DNA from: Streptomyces sp. AC1-42W
GTDB taxonomy: Bacteria > Actinomycetota > Actinomycetes > Streptomycetales > Streptomycetaceae
DNA: 64,000 bases
Assembly (NCBI RefSeq): GCF_003248355.1
Contig: NZ_QKWY01000002.1
Span: 2,542,001-2,606,000, forward strand
Direction of reading: 5' to 3'
Below, one piece after another: positions 35,538 through 43,762 of the stretch. How positions within the stretch are numbered: position 1 is the stretch's first letter; every line of letters starts with the position of its first letter. Under the pieces are notes generated by a model. That model was not told the origin of the DNA, ran no database searches, and saw only the letters and a list, made by a program, of their open reading frames with translations. A program made the translations under genes and the position numbers.

Positions 35538-36503
35538 TCAGCCCTCCCCGGCCGGTCCGCGCCGCCGGCTCGCCCGGCGGCGCGGCAGCAGCCGCCACAG
35601 CACCGCCAGGACGGCCGCCGCGGCCAGGAACGGCGCCGCCGCGCCCACGGCCATCGCCAGCCGGCGCAGCACCGTCACGAAGGCGTGCCAGCCCCCGGCG
35701 ACGGCGTCGGAGAAGCCGGGGTCGTCGTCGGCGGCGGTCGCGGCCCCCGGTTCCGGCTCCACCAGGTCCAGCGTGACGGTCGCCAGCGTCGTACGGTCCT
35801 TGAGGGACGCCTGCTGGGCGAGCAGCGACTCCAGGGCCGCCTGACGGCTGCTCAGCTCCCCTTCCAGGGTGACCACGTCGGCCAGCTTGTCGGCCCGGTC
35901 CATCAGCTCGCGCACCCGCGCCACACTGGCCCGCTGGGTGGCGATCCGGCTGTCGATGTCCACGACCTGGTCGGTGACGTCCTTCGCCGCCGAGGTACGG
36001 GAGACGAGCTTCCCCGTACCGGACAGCTCCCGCAGCACCTCGTCGTACGCGTCCTGCGGGACGCGCAGCACGAGATGAGAGGAGTCCCGCGTGCCGTCGA
36101 TCCGCTCGGTGGTCTCCTTCTCGACGAGCCCGCCCGCGTCCTGCGCCGCCGTACGGGCCCGCGCGGCCGCCTTCGCGGCGTCCTTCACCTCCACGGAGAG
36201 GGAGGTGGTGCGGATGACGTGGACCGCGGCCGGTTTCGGGGTCTTCCCCGGCTCCTTCCGCTGCGCCTCGGCCGCCGCCGGGGCCCCGGCCCCGCCGCCC
36301 TTCGCGGCCCCGGAGTCCGCCTTCTCCTGCCGGGCCGCCGAGTAGCCCCGGTCGGCGCCGCCGGCCGCGTCGTCACCGGACGCGCCGCAGCCGCTCAGCG
36401 CGAGCACGGCCGCCAGCAGCGCGACGGCCGGAACGGTGCGCGACGCGCGGAGGGTCCGGCCGCGCGCGCCCGGACCGGTGCGGACGAAGGGTGCTCCCTG
36501 CAT
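35538..36503 (-). CDS. DUF4349 domain-containing lipoprotein
   Basis: This is a 321-aa surface protein from ATG 36503, which follows GGGGGGA. A basic N-terminus leads into a hydrophobic run and lipobox 'LALSGCG', so lipid anchoring is likely. An Ala/Gly/Lys-rich linker follows, then the DUF4349 domain ('VIRTTSLSVEVKDAAKAAARARTAAQDAGG...') with a coiled-coil ('DSRIATQRASVARVRELMDRADKLADVVTLEGELSSRQAALESLL') and a C-terminal membrane helix followed by Arg residues. The function is unknown; the family is common as putative envelope lipoproteins. Confidence 0.88.
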   Translation of the reverse strand: MQGAPFVRTGPGARGRTLRASRTVPAVALLAAVLALSGCGASGDDAAGGADRGYSAARQEKADSGAAKGGGAGAPAAAEAQRKEPGKTPKPAAVHVIRTTSLSVEVKDAAKAAARARTAAQDAGGLVEKETTERIDGTRDSSHLVLRVPQDAYDEVLRELSGTGKLVSRTSAAKDVTDQVVDIDSRIATQRASVARVRELMDRADKLADVVTLEGELSSRQAALESLLAQQASLKDRTTLATVTLDLVEPEPGAATAADDDPGFSDAVAGGWHAFVTVLRRLAMAVGAAAPFLAAAAVLAVLWRLLPRRRASRRRGPAGEG

Positions 36504-36571
36504 AACTGTCCCCCCTGGACGGGTGATCGATGTCGGGGATGGGACGTGCGAAGGGCGCCGCAGGACCCGGT

Positions 36572-36615
36572 GAACCGGTTTCGAACCGGTCACGGTCGGG
36601 ACTCGGAACCGGTTT
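36572..36615 (+). promoter_or_regulatory. Repeated GAACCGGTTT elements upstream of cgoX
   Basis: ACCGGTT-TCG-AACCGGT (36574-36590) is a perfect inverted repeat, and GAACCGGTTT recurs at 36572-36581 and 36606-36615, 34 bp apart. The second copy lies just before the hemG/cgoX ribosome-binding site. The arrangement suggests an operator for a dimeric regulator acting on the two-gene haem operon, and possibly on the divergent lipoprotein gene. Confidence 0.5.
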
Positions 36616-36629
36616 GAGAGAGTGGGACC

Positions 36630-38126
36630 ATGCAGTCATCCACGCACTCCGCGGACCCGGCCCCCCGCCATGTCGTCGTCATCGGCGGCGGGATCGCCGG
36701 GCTCGCCGCCGCCCACCGGCTCGTCGGCGCAGGGCTGAGGGTCACCGTCCTGGAGGCGACCGACCGGCTCGGCGGCAAGCTCATGACCGGCGACGTCGCG
36801 GGCGTCCGGGTCGATCTGGGCGCCGAGTCGATGCTCGCCCGCCGCCCCGAGGCGGTCGCCCTGGCCCGCGCCGCGGGCCTCGGAGACCGCCTCCAGCCGC
36901 CCGCCACCGCCACCGCGGCGCTGTGGACCCGCGACGAGCTGCGCCCCATGCCCACCGGCCATGTGATGGGCGTGCCCGGCGACCCGTCCGTCCTGGGCGA
37001 CGTCCTGTCGCCCGAGGGCCTGGCCCGTATCGCCGAGGACCGCGAACTGCCCGCACCGGTCATCGGCGACGACGTCGCCGTGGGCGCGTACGTCGCGGAC
37101 CGGCTGGGCCGCGAGGTGGTGGACCGGCTGGTGGAGCCGCTGCTCGGCGGGGTGTACGCGGGCGACGCCTACCGGATCTCGATGCGCGCCGCCGTACCGC
37201 AGCTCTTCGAGGCGGCCCGGCAGGGCGGCCCGCTGCTCGACGGGGTCACCCGGCTCCAGGAACAGGCCGCCGCGCGGCAGCGGACCGGGCCCGTCTTCCA
37301 GGGCATCGAGGGCGGTGTCGGCACCCTGCCGGGCGCCGTCGCCGACGCCGTACGCGCCGGGGGCGGCGAGATCCTCACCGGGACCCCGGTGCTGGGCCTC
37401 ACCCGTACCGCCACCGGCTGGGACGTCCGCACCGACAAGCGGGCCATCGTCGCAGAGGGCGTCGTCATCGCCGTGCCGGCCCGGGCCGCCGCCACCCTGC
37501 TCGCCGCCGAGTCCCCGGACGCGTCGGCCGAACTCGCGGGCGTCGAGTACGCGTCGATGGCCCTGATCACCATGGCGTTCCGGCGCTCCGACGTGACCGG
37601 GGCGGCCTTCGCCGGGCGCTCCGGCTTCCTGGTGCCGCCGGTCGACGGACACACCATCAAGGCCGCCACCTTCTCCACCCACAAGTGGCGGTGGGTCGCC
37701 GACGCGGCCCCCGACCTGTTCGTCCTGCGGACCTCCGTCGGCCGGTACGGCGAGGAGGAGCACCTGAACCGCGAGGACGGCGAACTGGCCGCCCTGGCCC
37801 TGCGCGACCTCGCCGCGGCCACCGGGCTCACCGCCCGGCCCGTCGACACCGCGGTCACCCGGTGGACCGGCGGACTCCCGCAGTACCCGGTGGGCCACCT
37901 CGGCCGGGTCGCCCGTATCCGCGACGCGGTCGCGAAGCTGCCCGCGCTCCGGGTGTGCGGGGCCGTGTACGACGGGGTCGGCATCCCCGCCTGCGTGGCG
38001 AGCGCCCACCGCGCGGCGGACGAGATCGCCGGGGACCTCGGCGGGGACCTCGGCGGGGACCTCGGCGGGGAGATCATCGCCACGCCGACCCTGGTTCAGG
38101 GCACTCGGAGCGAGGCGGGACAATAG
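36630..38126 (+). CDS. hemG: Coproporphyrinogen III oxidase / protoporphyrinogen oxidase (CgoX, formerly HemG/HemY)
   Basis: This FAD enzyme oxidises coproporphyrinogen III to coproporphyrin III in actinobacteria. The 498-aa protein has the FAD dinucleotide motif 'HVVVIGGGIAGLAAAHRLV', 'VLEATDRLGGKLMT', 'VEPLLGGVYAGD' and a C-terminal FAD-binding end 'LRVCGAVYDGVGIPACVASAHRAADEIA'. The end carries three copies of a 12-nt repeat giving G-D-L-G units. It is followed after 4 bp by chdC, forming a two-gene operon. Confidence 0.92.
   Translation: MQSSTHSADPAPRHVVVIGGGIAGLAAAHRLVGAGLRVTVLEATDRLGGKLMTGDVAGVRVDLGAESMLARRPEAVALARAAGLGDRLQPPATATAALWTRDELRPMPTGHVMGVPGDPSVLGDVLSPEGLARIAEDRELPAPVIGDDVAVGAYVADRLGREVVDRLVEPLLGGVYAGDAYRISMRAAVPQLFEAARQGGPLLDGVTRLQEQAAARQRTGPVFQGIEGGVGTLPGAVADAVRAGGGEILTGTPVLGLTRTATGWDVRTDKRAIVAEGVVIAVPARAAATLLAAESPDASAELAGVEYASMALITMAFRRSDVTGAAFAGRSGFLVPPVDGHTIKAATFSTHKWRWVADAAPDLFVLRTSVGRYGEEEHLNREDGELAALALRDLAAATGLTARPVDTAVTRWTGGLPQYPVGHLGRVARIRDAVAKLPALRVCGAVYDGVGIPACVASAHRAADEIAGDLGGDLGGDLGGEIIATPTLVQGTRSEAGQ
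38031..38066 (+). repeat. 12-nt tandem repeat (x3) near the end of cgoX
   Basis: GGGGACCTCGGC is repeated three times in frame (38031-38042, 38043-38054, 38055-38066), encoding G-D-L-G units just before the stop. The repeat count is a multiple of three bases, so the length can change without a frameshift. Confidence 0.9.
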
Positions 38127-38130
38127 CCGT

Positions 38131-38865
38131 ATGAGTGCTCCCGAGACTGAGACATCAAGCAAGGTTCCGAACGCCGGCAAGAAGGCCAAGGACCTCAACG
38201 AGGTCATCCGCTACACGCTGTGGTCCGTCTTCAAGCTGCGCGACGTCCTGCCCGCCGACACCGACCGCGCCGCCGTCGCCGGCGAGGTCCAGGAGCTGTT
38301 CGACCAGCTCGCGGCCAAGGACATCACCATTCGCGGCACGTACGACGTCTCGGGCCTGCGCGCCGACGCCGACCTGCTGATCTGGTGGCACGCGGAGACC
38401 GCCGACGAGCTGCAGGAGGCGTACAACCTCTTCCGCCGCACCCGGCTCGGCCGGCACCTGGAGCCGGTCTGGTCGAACATGGCCCTGCACCGCCCCGCCG
38501 AGTTCAACAAGTCGCACATCCCGGCGTTCCTCGCCGACGAGACGCCGCGCAACTACGTCAGCGTGTACCCCTTCGTGCGCTCGTACGACTGGTACCTGCT
38601 GGCCGACGAGGACCGCCGACGTATGCTCGCCGACCACGGCAAGATGGCGCGCGGCTACCCCGACGTGCGCGCCAACACCGTCGCCTCGTTCGCCCTCGGC
38701 GACTACGAGTGGCTGCTGGCCTTCGAGGCGGACGAACTGCACCGCATCGTCGACCTGATGCGTCACCTGCGGGGCGCCGAGGCGCGGCTGCACGTCCGCG
38801 AGGAGGTCCCCTTCTTCACCGGCCGGCGCAAGTCGGTCGCGGACCTGGTGGCCGGGCTCGCGTAG
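38131..38865 (+). CDS. chdC: Coproheme decarboxylase (HemQ)
   Basis: HemQ/ChdC converts coproheme to heme b, the last step of the coproporphyrin pathway. The 244-aa chlorite-dismutase-fold protein has the catalytic Tyr146 in 'VSVYPFVRSYDWYLL' and the proximal heme His169 in 'RMLADHGKMARGYPDV', with Trp/His in 'LIWWHAETADELQ'. The length is normal for the actinobacterial clade. It sits 4 bp after cgoX, so both haem steps are made together. A strong hairpin terminator follows at 38969. Confidence 0.95.
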   Translation: MSAPETETSSKVPNAGKKAKDLNEVIRYTLWSVFKLRDVLPADTDRAAVAGEVQELFDQLAAKDITIRGTYDVSGLRADADLLIWWHAETADELQEAYNLFRRTRLGRHLEPVWSNMALHRPAEFNKSHIPAFLADETPRNYVSVYPFVRSYDWYLLADEDRRRMLADHGKMARGYPDVRANTVASFALGDYEWLLAFEADELHRIVDLMRHLRGAEARLHVREEVPFFTGRRKSVADLVAGLA

Positions 38866-38968
38866 CGAGCGGGCTCCCGACCACCCCAACCCGGAAGATC
38901 AGACGGCGGCTCCCCGGCGCGGCACCCCGCGCCTTCCCGCCGGTCCAGCGACACCGGGTTCGGCTCAG

Positions 38969-39005
38969 CGGTGCGGCGCGCGCACGTCCTGCGCGCGCCG
39001 CACCG
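38969..39005. terminator. Bidirectional terminator between chdC and the TIGR04222 gene
   Basis: A 16-bp perfect stem (38969-38984 with 38990-39005) with a CGTCC loop lies between convergent genes and is followed by TTCG on the plus strand. Confidence 0.88.
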
Positions 39006-39009
39006 TTCG

Positions 39010-39774
39010 TCATCCGGCGGTACGCCGTACGCGTCCGTCCGCCCGGCCCGTCAGGGCCGCCCGCAGCGCGGGGTCGTCCACCGCGTCCACCCCGCACACC
39101 GCGACCGTCACCAGCGTGTCGCCCGTCGCGCCGTCCCCCGGCACCGCGCACGCCTCCAGCAGCCGCTGACCGGCCGGGGAGGCCCAGGAACCGTACGGGT
39201 GCGCCTCCAGCCGGGCTATCGCCAGGCATCCCAGGGCCATCGCCAGCGGCGGCGCGAACCACAGCAGCGTCGCCGTGTCCGGGCCGCCGGAGACCAGCAC
39301 GGCCAGTCCGCCCAGCACGGCCACCAGCAGCGCCGCCCCGCGCACCGTACGCACCGCCGAGGCCATGTCGGCCCCGCGCGGAACGGCCAGACCGGCGGCG
39401 ACGAGCCGGTCCGCCACGGCCCGCACCGCGTCCGCCGCCGCGGCCGACGCCCGCACCGGCCCTATCGGTGACTGGCCCTCCGGCCCTATGGCCCGGATCA
39501 CCGTACGCTCCACCTCGTCCCGGCCCTCCGGATCGACGACCGTCGCCCAACCGGTGTGCGCGAGCAGCAGCCGTCGCCGCAGATGCATGGAGACGAGCGC
39601 CAGATCGGCGACCCGGCGCGGACCGCCCGACAGGAACGCCGCCTCGTAGAGAGTGAGCTGCCGGCCGCTCTCCCGGAGCCCGTCGCCCTCCCGCCGCGCG
39701 CCGGCCAGACAGAGCCGGACACAGGACAGTCCCGCCGTACCCCAGGCGACCAGCAGCAACAGAATCGGCACCAT
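39010..39774 (-). CDS. TIGR04222 domain-containing membrane protein without Cys tail
   Basis: This 254-aa protein has an N-terminal membrane helix ('MVPILLLLVAWGTAGLSC'), a cytoplasmic TIGR04222 region ('YEAAFLSGGPRRVADLALVSMHLRRRLLL'), and two further hydrophobic stretches. It is a shorter paralogue of the protein at 39839 ('YEAAFLNGGPGRVVDTALTAM'), but ends in a plain Arg/Gly sequence with no Gly/Cys repeat. Its function is unknown; the pair with the DUF692 gene suggests one module. Start ATG 39774. Confidence 0.85.
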   Translation of the reverse strand: MVPILLLLVAWGTAGLSCVRLCLAGARREGDGLRESGRQLTLYEAAFLSGGPRRVADLALVSMHLRRRLLLAHTGWATVVDPEGRDEVERTVIRAIGPEGQSPIGPVRASAAAADAVRAVADRLVAAGLAVPRGADMASAVRTVRGAALLVAVLGGLAVLVSGGPDTATLLWFAPPLAMALGCLAIARLEAHPYGSWASPAGQRLLEACAVPGDGATGDTLVTVAVCGVDAVDDPALRAALTGRADGRVRRTAG

Positions 39775-39838
39775 GTTCGAGTTCTATGCGAGCCCGGACC
39801 GCGGCGCCATAGTCTGTCCAACAGATGGACGGGCCATT

Positions 39839-40849
39839 TCAGGAACTGCTCCCACAGCTCGACCCGCCGCCGCAGCTGGAGCCCCCGCCGCAACTGGACC
39901 CGCCCCCACAGCCGGAGCCTCCACCGCAGCTCGACCCGCCGCCGGAACCGCCCCCGCAGCCCGACCCGCCGCCGCCCGTGCCGTCGCTGCCCGACGAGCT
40001 GCCGCAGCCGCCGCCGGGGCCCGCCCCCGCGCACCACACCGCCGGCGCGAGCAGCAGGGCCGAGCAGTCGGAGGAACCGTGCGGCCCGTGCGCGGACCCG
40101 ATGGGCCGGGTGCGGGCCGCCGTGATCAGGTGCGTCCGCAGCGCCGGGTCCGCGACGGCCTGCGGCCCGCGGACCGCCACCAGGAACGCCGGGTCCGTCC
40201 GGTGGGCGTGGGCGGCCGCGAACTCCGCCGCCGCCCGGCGCCCGGCCCGGGTGATCCGGGACCGGGCCACCGCCGCGCACGCCAGCCCGCACACGATGCC
40301 GCCGAAGACCGCCGGGAACACCAGCACGGTGAAGGGGAGCGTCAAGGCGGACCCCTCCTCGTCCGCCATGAACCGGCTCATGGCCACCCCGAAGGCGACC
40401 GGGACGGCCAGGAAGCACACCAGCGCCTGCACGATGCCCAGCGTCCGCCATCTGGCATGGTCGCCGGGCGCGGCGAGCAGCCCGCGCGCGGCCAGCCCGT
40501 CACCCGTCTCCTGCACGGCCGGATGCCGCATCACGGCGGACCGCAGTGCGGGCAGCGCCCCGCTCGGCGCGCCCGCCGCCTCCTGGAGCACCGCCCGTTC
40601 CACCGGATCGTGCGCGGTGGCCCGGAGTACGGCGACGATGCCGGGCCCGCCGATGTCCAGCCGGCCGTCCGCCCGCATGGCGGTGAGCGCCGTGTCCACG
40701 ACCCGGCCGGGCCCGCCGTTCAGGAACGCCGCCTCGTACAGGTCGTGGACCGGGCCGCCCGTTCCCCGGCGGGACCGGGCCAGGCCGGTGATCAGCAGGG
40801 CGGAGGAGACGAGGACCGCCAGGCACATGAGCAGCGGGAAAGCGTCCAT
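39839..40849 (-). CDS. TIGR04222 domain membrane protein with Cys/Gly/Ser-repeat C-terminal tail
   Basis: This is a 336-aa membrane protein (N-terminal helix 'MDAFPLLMCLAVLVSSALLITGL', TIGR04222 block 'YEAAFLNGGPGRVVDTALTAMRADGRLDI', further hydrophobic helices). The last 58 or so residues are extreme in composition: almost only Gly, Ser and Cys, with seven evenly placed cysteines in units such as G-G-G-S-S-C. TIGR04222 proteins often end this way. The start may be ATG 40849 or GTG 40858, whose GTGA overlaps the stop of the DUF692 gene. The tail looks like a substrate for post-translational modification by the adjacent MNIO enzyme; this is inference. Confidence 0.85.
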   Translation of the reverse strand: MDAFPLLMCLAVLVSSALLITGLARSRRGTGGPVHDLYEAAFLNGGPGRVVDTALTAMRADGRLDIGGPGIVAVLRATAHDPVERAVLQEAAGAPSGALPALRSAVMRHPAVQETGDGLAARGLLAAPGDHARWRTLGIVQALVCFLAVPVAFGVAMSRFMADEEGSALTLPFTVLVFPAVFGGIVCGLACAAVARSRITRAGRRAAAEFAAAHAHRTDPAFLVAVRGPQAVADPALRTHLITAARTRPIGSAHGPHGSSDCSALLLAPAVWCAGAGPGGGCGSSSGSDGTGGGGSGCGGGSGGGSSCGGGSGCGGGSSCGGGSSCGGGSSCGSSS

Positions 40850-40854
40850 CCCGG

Positions 40855-42186
40855 TCACCGCCCCACCAGCGCGGAGCGGGCGGCGCGGGCCAGCCGGACG
40901 GCCCGCCCCGGCGGCCGCGGCGCGGCCCGGTCCCGCCACCAGCGGGTCAGCCGGCGCCGCGCGGCCTCGTCCTGCGGACGGCCCGCGAGGAGCAGCCGCT
41001 CCGCGAAGTCCAGCGCGTCGCGCCGGTACCCGCCCGTCATGGGCCGCCCCCCGGCGTACGCGAGGAACGCCTCCCGGTAGCCGCGCCCCAGGATCTCCGG
41101 CAGCTCCGGCGCCACCTTCGCCACGACGTCGGCCCGCTTGGCGGCCAGCGCCCGGCTCTGCACCCGCAGCCGCTTCGGATCGAACCCGGCCGGCGCGGGC
41201 GTCCCGGCGACCAGGGCGGACAGCAGGGCCGTCTGCGCGAGCGCGACGCCGTCGCGCACCGCCTCGGGAACGGGAGCGGCAGCGGGTACGGGGACGGCTA
41301 CGGGGACGGGCGCGCCGGCCGGGGCGTCGGTCCCCGCGTCCGGCCGTCCCGGCCCGCCCTTGTCCAGCGTCGCCCGGATCGCGTCCAGTTCGCGCGCCAG
41401 CTCCTCCGCCGGCGGGAACGCGTCGTCGCGCTCCAGCAGCACGCCCGGCGGGTCCACCCGCGACCGCAGCTCCGCGAGGACGTCGAGCACCGGGGCGGTC
41501 ACCGGGTGGGCGTGTGTGTCGTGCCAGACGCCGTCCTTCTCGACCCCGCCCGCCACATGCACGTACGCGATGGCCTCCACCGGGAGTTCGTCCAGCGCGG
41601 TCGCCGGGTCCTCGCCCCGGTTCACCCGGTTCGTGTGCAGGTTGGCCACGTCGATCGGCAGCCGCACCCCGGTGCGCTCGACCAGCTCCGCCAGGAACTG
41701 CCCCTCCGTCAGCTCCTCGCCCGGCCAGGAGATCAGCGCCGCGATGTTCTCCAGCGCCAGCGGCACCGGCAGCGAATCCTGTGCGACGCGCACGTTCTCG
41801 CAGAGCACGTCCAGCGCCGCGCGGGTACGCGGCACGGGCAGCAGATGCCCCGCCTCCAGCGCCGGGGACCCGGTGCGCGCCCCGCCCGCCCGTACGAACG
41901 CGATGTGCTCGGTCACCAGCGGCGCGTCCAGCAGGGCGACCCGGTCGGCGAGGTCCGCCAGCCGGCCGGGGTCGGGGCGGTCGGCCCCGCCCAAACCCAG
42001 CGAGACCCCGTGCGGGATCACCGTGACCCCGCGCTCCCGCAGCCGCACCAGCGAGTCCGGCAGATGCCCGGCGCAGAGGTTCTCCGCGACCGCCTCCACC
42101 CAGTCGATCCCCGGCAGCGCCTCCACCTCACCGGCGATCTCCGGCCGCCAGCCGATTCCGACACCCAGCCTCAACCCGTCCCCCAT
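40855..42186 (-). CDS. DUF692 (MNIO) family enzyme with C-terminal accessory domain
   Basis: This 443-aa protein has an N-terminal TIM-barrel DUF692 domain (1-275). The metal-site residues are present: His59, Glu93/His94, Glu146, Asp179 and His184 in 'IDVANLHTN', His210, Asp223/His225 and Glu252. Such multinuclear iron oxidases modify Cys residues in peptides (methanobactin, TglH, bufferins). A Pro/Ala/Val linker (282-308) leads to a helical domain (310-420) with 'RALAAKRADVVAKVAPELPEILGRGYREAFLAYA', which resembles the DUF2063-like partner domains used for substrate binding. The Cys-rich TIGR04222 gene starts next to its stop. Start ATG 42186 has GGGGGG upstream. Confidence 0.88.
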   Translation of the reverse strand: MGDGLRLGVGIGWRPEIAGEVEALPGIDWVEAVAENLCAGHLPDSLVRLRERGVTVIPHGVSLGLGGADRPDPGRLADLADRVALLDAPLVTEHIAFVRAGGARTGSPALEAGHLLPVPRTRAALDVLCENVRVAQDSLPVPLALENIAALISWPGEELTEGQFLAELVERTGVRLPIDVANLHTNRVNRGEDPATALDELPVEAIAYVHVAGGVEKDGVWHDTHAHPVTAPVLDVLAELRSRVDPPGVLLERDDAFPPAEELARELDAIRATLDKGGPGRPDAGTDAPAGAPVPVAVPVPAAAPVPEAVRDGVALAQTALLSALVAGTPAPAGFDPKRLRVQSRALAAKRADVVAKVAPELPEILGRGYREAFLAYAGGRPMTGGYRRDALDFAERLLLAGRPQDEAARRRLTRWWRDRAAPRPPGRAVRLARAARSALVGR

Positions 42187-42320
42187 GCCATCCCCCCTGT
42201 GTTCCCCCGGCTCTGTGCAAGGGTGATGGCCCCGGCGCACGGCGGTGAACCCGGTACGGCCGACGTTCAGAGCAACATTTGAGGTTGGCCCGCCCCCCCG
42301 GCAAAGCCTCTCCGCCCCGC

Positions 42321-43013
42321 TCAGCGGCGGCCGCGCAGCGCCGGATGGTCGGCGACCACCGTGCACGAACCCGGCGCGATCTCCGTGAAGCCCGCGTCCC
42401 GGACGACCGGCAGCCCGCTCACCGTCAGCTCCCGCCACCGCTCCGGCTCCGCCGTGGCCACCGAGAGCGGGAACCCCGCCTCGCGCCACGCCTTGCGCTC
42501 GGTCTCCGACAGCTCCCACCAGGCGAGCTGTGCCCCGTGGCCCACCTGCGCCATCTCCTTGCCGGCCGACATGCCGAGGTCCGGGTTGAGCCACAGCACG
42601 GGGCCGGCGGGGTCGGGCGCGGCCGGGGGCTCCGGATCGTCCAGGTCGGTCCCGGAGACCTGGAGCTTGGCCAGCTCCTTCGGCCAGCCGTCCAGGGGCA
42701 CCGGCGGGAACACCCGCACCTCGGCCGCCTCGCCCGTCACCGCGATCCCCGGCAGGGCGGACGCCTTGCGCCACTCCGCGCCGCGCGCCCGGCGGACCAC
42801 CTTGCGGATACGGGCGTCCTGCCAGTCCCGTATCGCCTCCGCCCACTCGCCCTCGCCCACCGAACGCTCGTCGGAGAGCATCACCAGGACCGCGCGGGCC
42901 GCCGTGCGCAGGGCATCGGTGCGGGCCGGCGGCGCGGTCTTCTCGATCCGCACCACCAGCGGTAGCACGTACTGCGGTGCCTCGTCCCGGTCTGTCGTGT
43001 CGTCGCTGCTCAC
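42321..43013 (-). CDS. Peptidyl-tRNA hydrolase (PTH2) family protein
   Basis: This 230-aa protein has, in its second half, a PTH2-like strand and helix ('GPVLWLNPDLGMSAGKEMAQVGHGAQLAWWEL'), matching the PTH2 pattern in which a Lys and an Ala-Gln-x-x-H/G helix shape the active site. The N-terminal 100 residues are extra compared with archaeal PTH2 (about 120 aa). True hydrolase activity is uncertain; it could be a relative with another role. It is divergently transcribed from the AIM24 gene. Confidence 0.75.
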   Translation of the reverse strand: MSSDDTTDRDEAPQYVLPLVVRIEKTAPPARTDALRTAARAVLVMLSDERSVGEGEWAEAIRDWQDARIRKVVRRARGAEWRKASALPGIAVTGEAAEVRVFPPVPLDGWPKELAKLQVSGTDLDDPEPPAAPDPAGPVLWLNPDLGMSAGKEMAQVGHGAQLAWWELSETERKAWREAGFPLSVATAEPERWRELTVSGLPVVRDAGFTEIAPGSCTVVADHPALRGRR

Positions 43014-43084
43014 CCGACCAGTCTGCCAGCCGCCCCGGACGGCGTTGTTGGCGGAATGGGTGCCTCCGGGCGAGGATGCCGCCC

Positions 43085-43762
43085 ATGAAGAGCGATCTCT
43101 TTTCCAGTGAGCACATGGTGGAGCAGGCGACCGCCCCCGGTATGACGCTGCAGAACGCCAAGTCCATCAAGTACGCGGTCAACGGCGAGATGCACGCCCG
43201 CCAGGGATCGATGGTCGCCTTCCGCGGCGACCTCCGGTTCGAGCACAAGAGCCAGGGCATAGGCGGCCTGCTCAAGCGCGCCGTCACCGGCGAGGGCCTG
43301 CCGCTGATGGCCGTACGCGGCCTGGGCGAGGCGTGGTTCGCGCACGAGGCCGCCAACTGCTTCATCGTGGAGCTGGAGCAGGGCGACGCCCTCACCATCA
43401 ACGGCCGCAACGTCCTGTGCTTCGACGCGACGCTCGCGTACGAGATCAAGGTCGTCAAGGGCGCGGGCATGACCGGCGGCGGTCTCTTCAACAGCGTGTT
43501 CACCGGCCACGGCAAGCTGGGGCTGATGTGCGACGGATATCCCATCGTCATCCCCGTCACGCCGCAGCAGCCGGTCTTCGTCGACACGGACGCCGTCGTC
43601 GGCTGGAGCGCCCAGCTGCAGACCTCGCTGCACCGCTCGCAGAGCGTCGGCTCGATGATCCGGGGCGGCTCGGGCGAGGCCGTGCAACTGCGCCTCGACG
43701 GGCACGGTTTCGTCGTCGTGCGGCCCAGTGAGCTGAAGCCCGAGAAGGCGTCGTCCCACTGA
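43085..43762 (+). CDS. AIM24 family protein
   Basis: This 225-aa protein belongs to the AIM24 family (double-stranded beta-helix). It starts at ATG 43085 ('MKSDLFSSEHMVEQATAPGMTLQNAKSIKYAVNGEMHARQGSMVAF') and shows the long beta-rich body with 'GEGLPLMAVRGLGEAWFAHEA' and 'FVDTDAVVGWSAQLQTSL'. Yeast AIM24 is mitochondrial; the bacterial function is unknown. Its stop overlaps the likely CTG start of the ABC ATPase gene, so it is the first gene of a three-gene unit. Confidence 0.88.
   Translation: MKSDLFSSEHMVEQATAPGMTLQNAKSIKYAVNGEMHARQGSMVAFRGDLRFEHKSQGIGGLLKRAVTGEGLPLMAVRGLGEAWFAHEAANCFIVELEQGDALTINGRNVLCFDATLAYEIKVVKGAGMTGGGLFNSVFTGHGKLGLMCDGYPIVIPVTPQQPVFVDTDAVVGWSAQLQTSLHRSQSVGSMIRGGSGEAVQLRLDGHGFVVVRPSELKPEKASSH

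Noticed and set aside
38031..38066. Short regular repeats considered as a CRISPR remnant
   Set aside because: The units are 12 nt, contiguous with no spacers, and lie inside a coding region. No cas genes are present.
39825..42026. Plus-strand open frame with striking PPPQLEPPPQLD repeats
   Set aside because: It is the antisense of the Gly/Ser/Cys tail of the TIGR04222 gene and of the DUF692 gene. It has no ribosome-binding site, and the minus-strand genes have clear domains.
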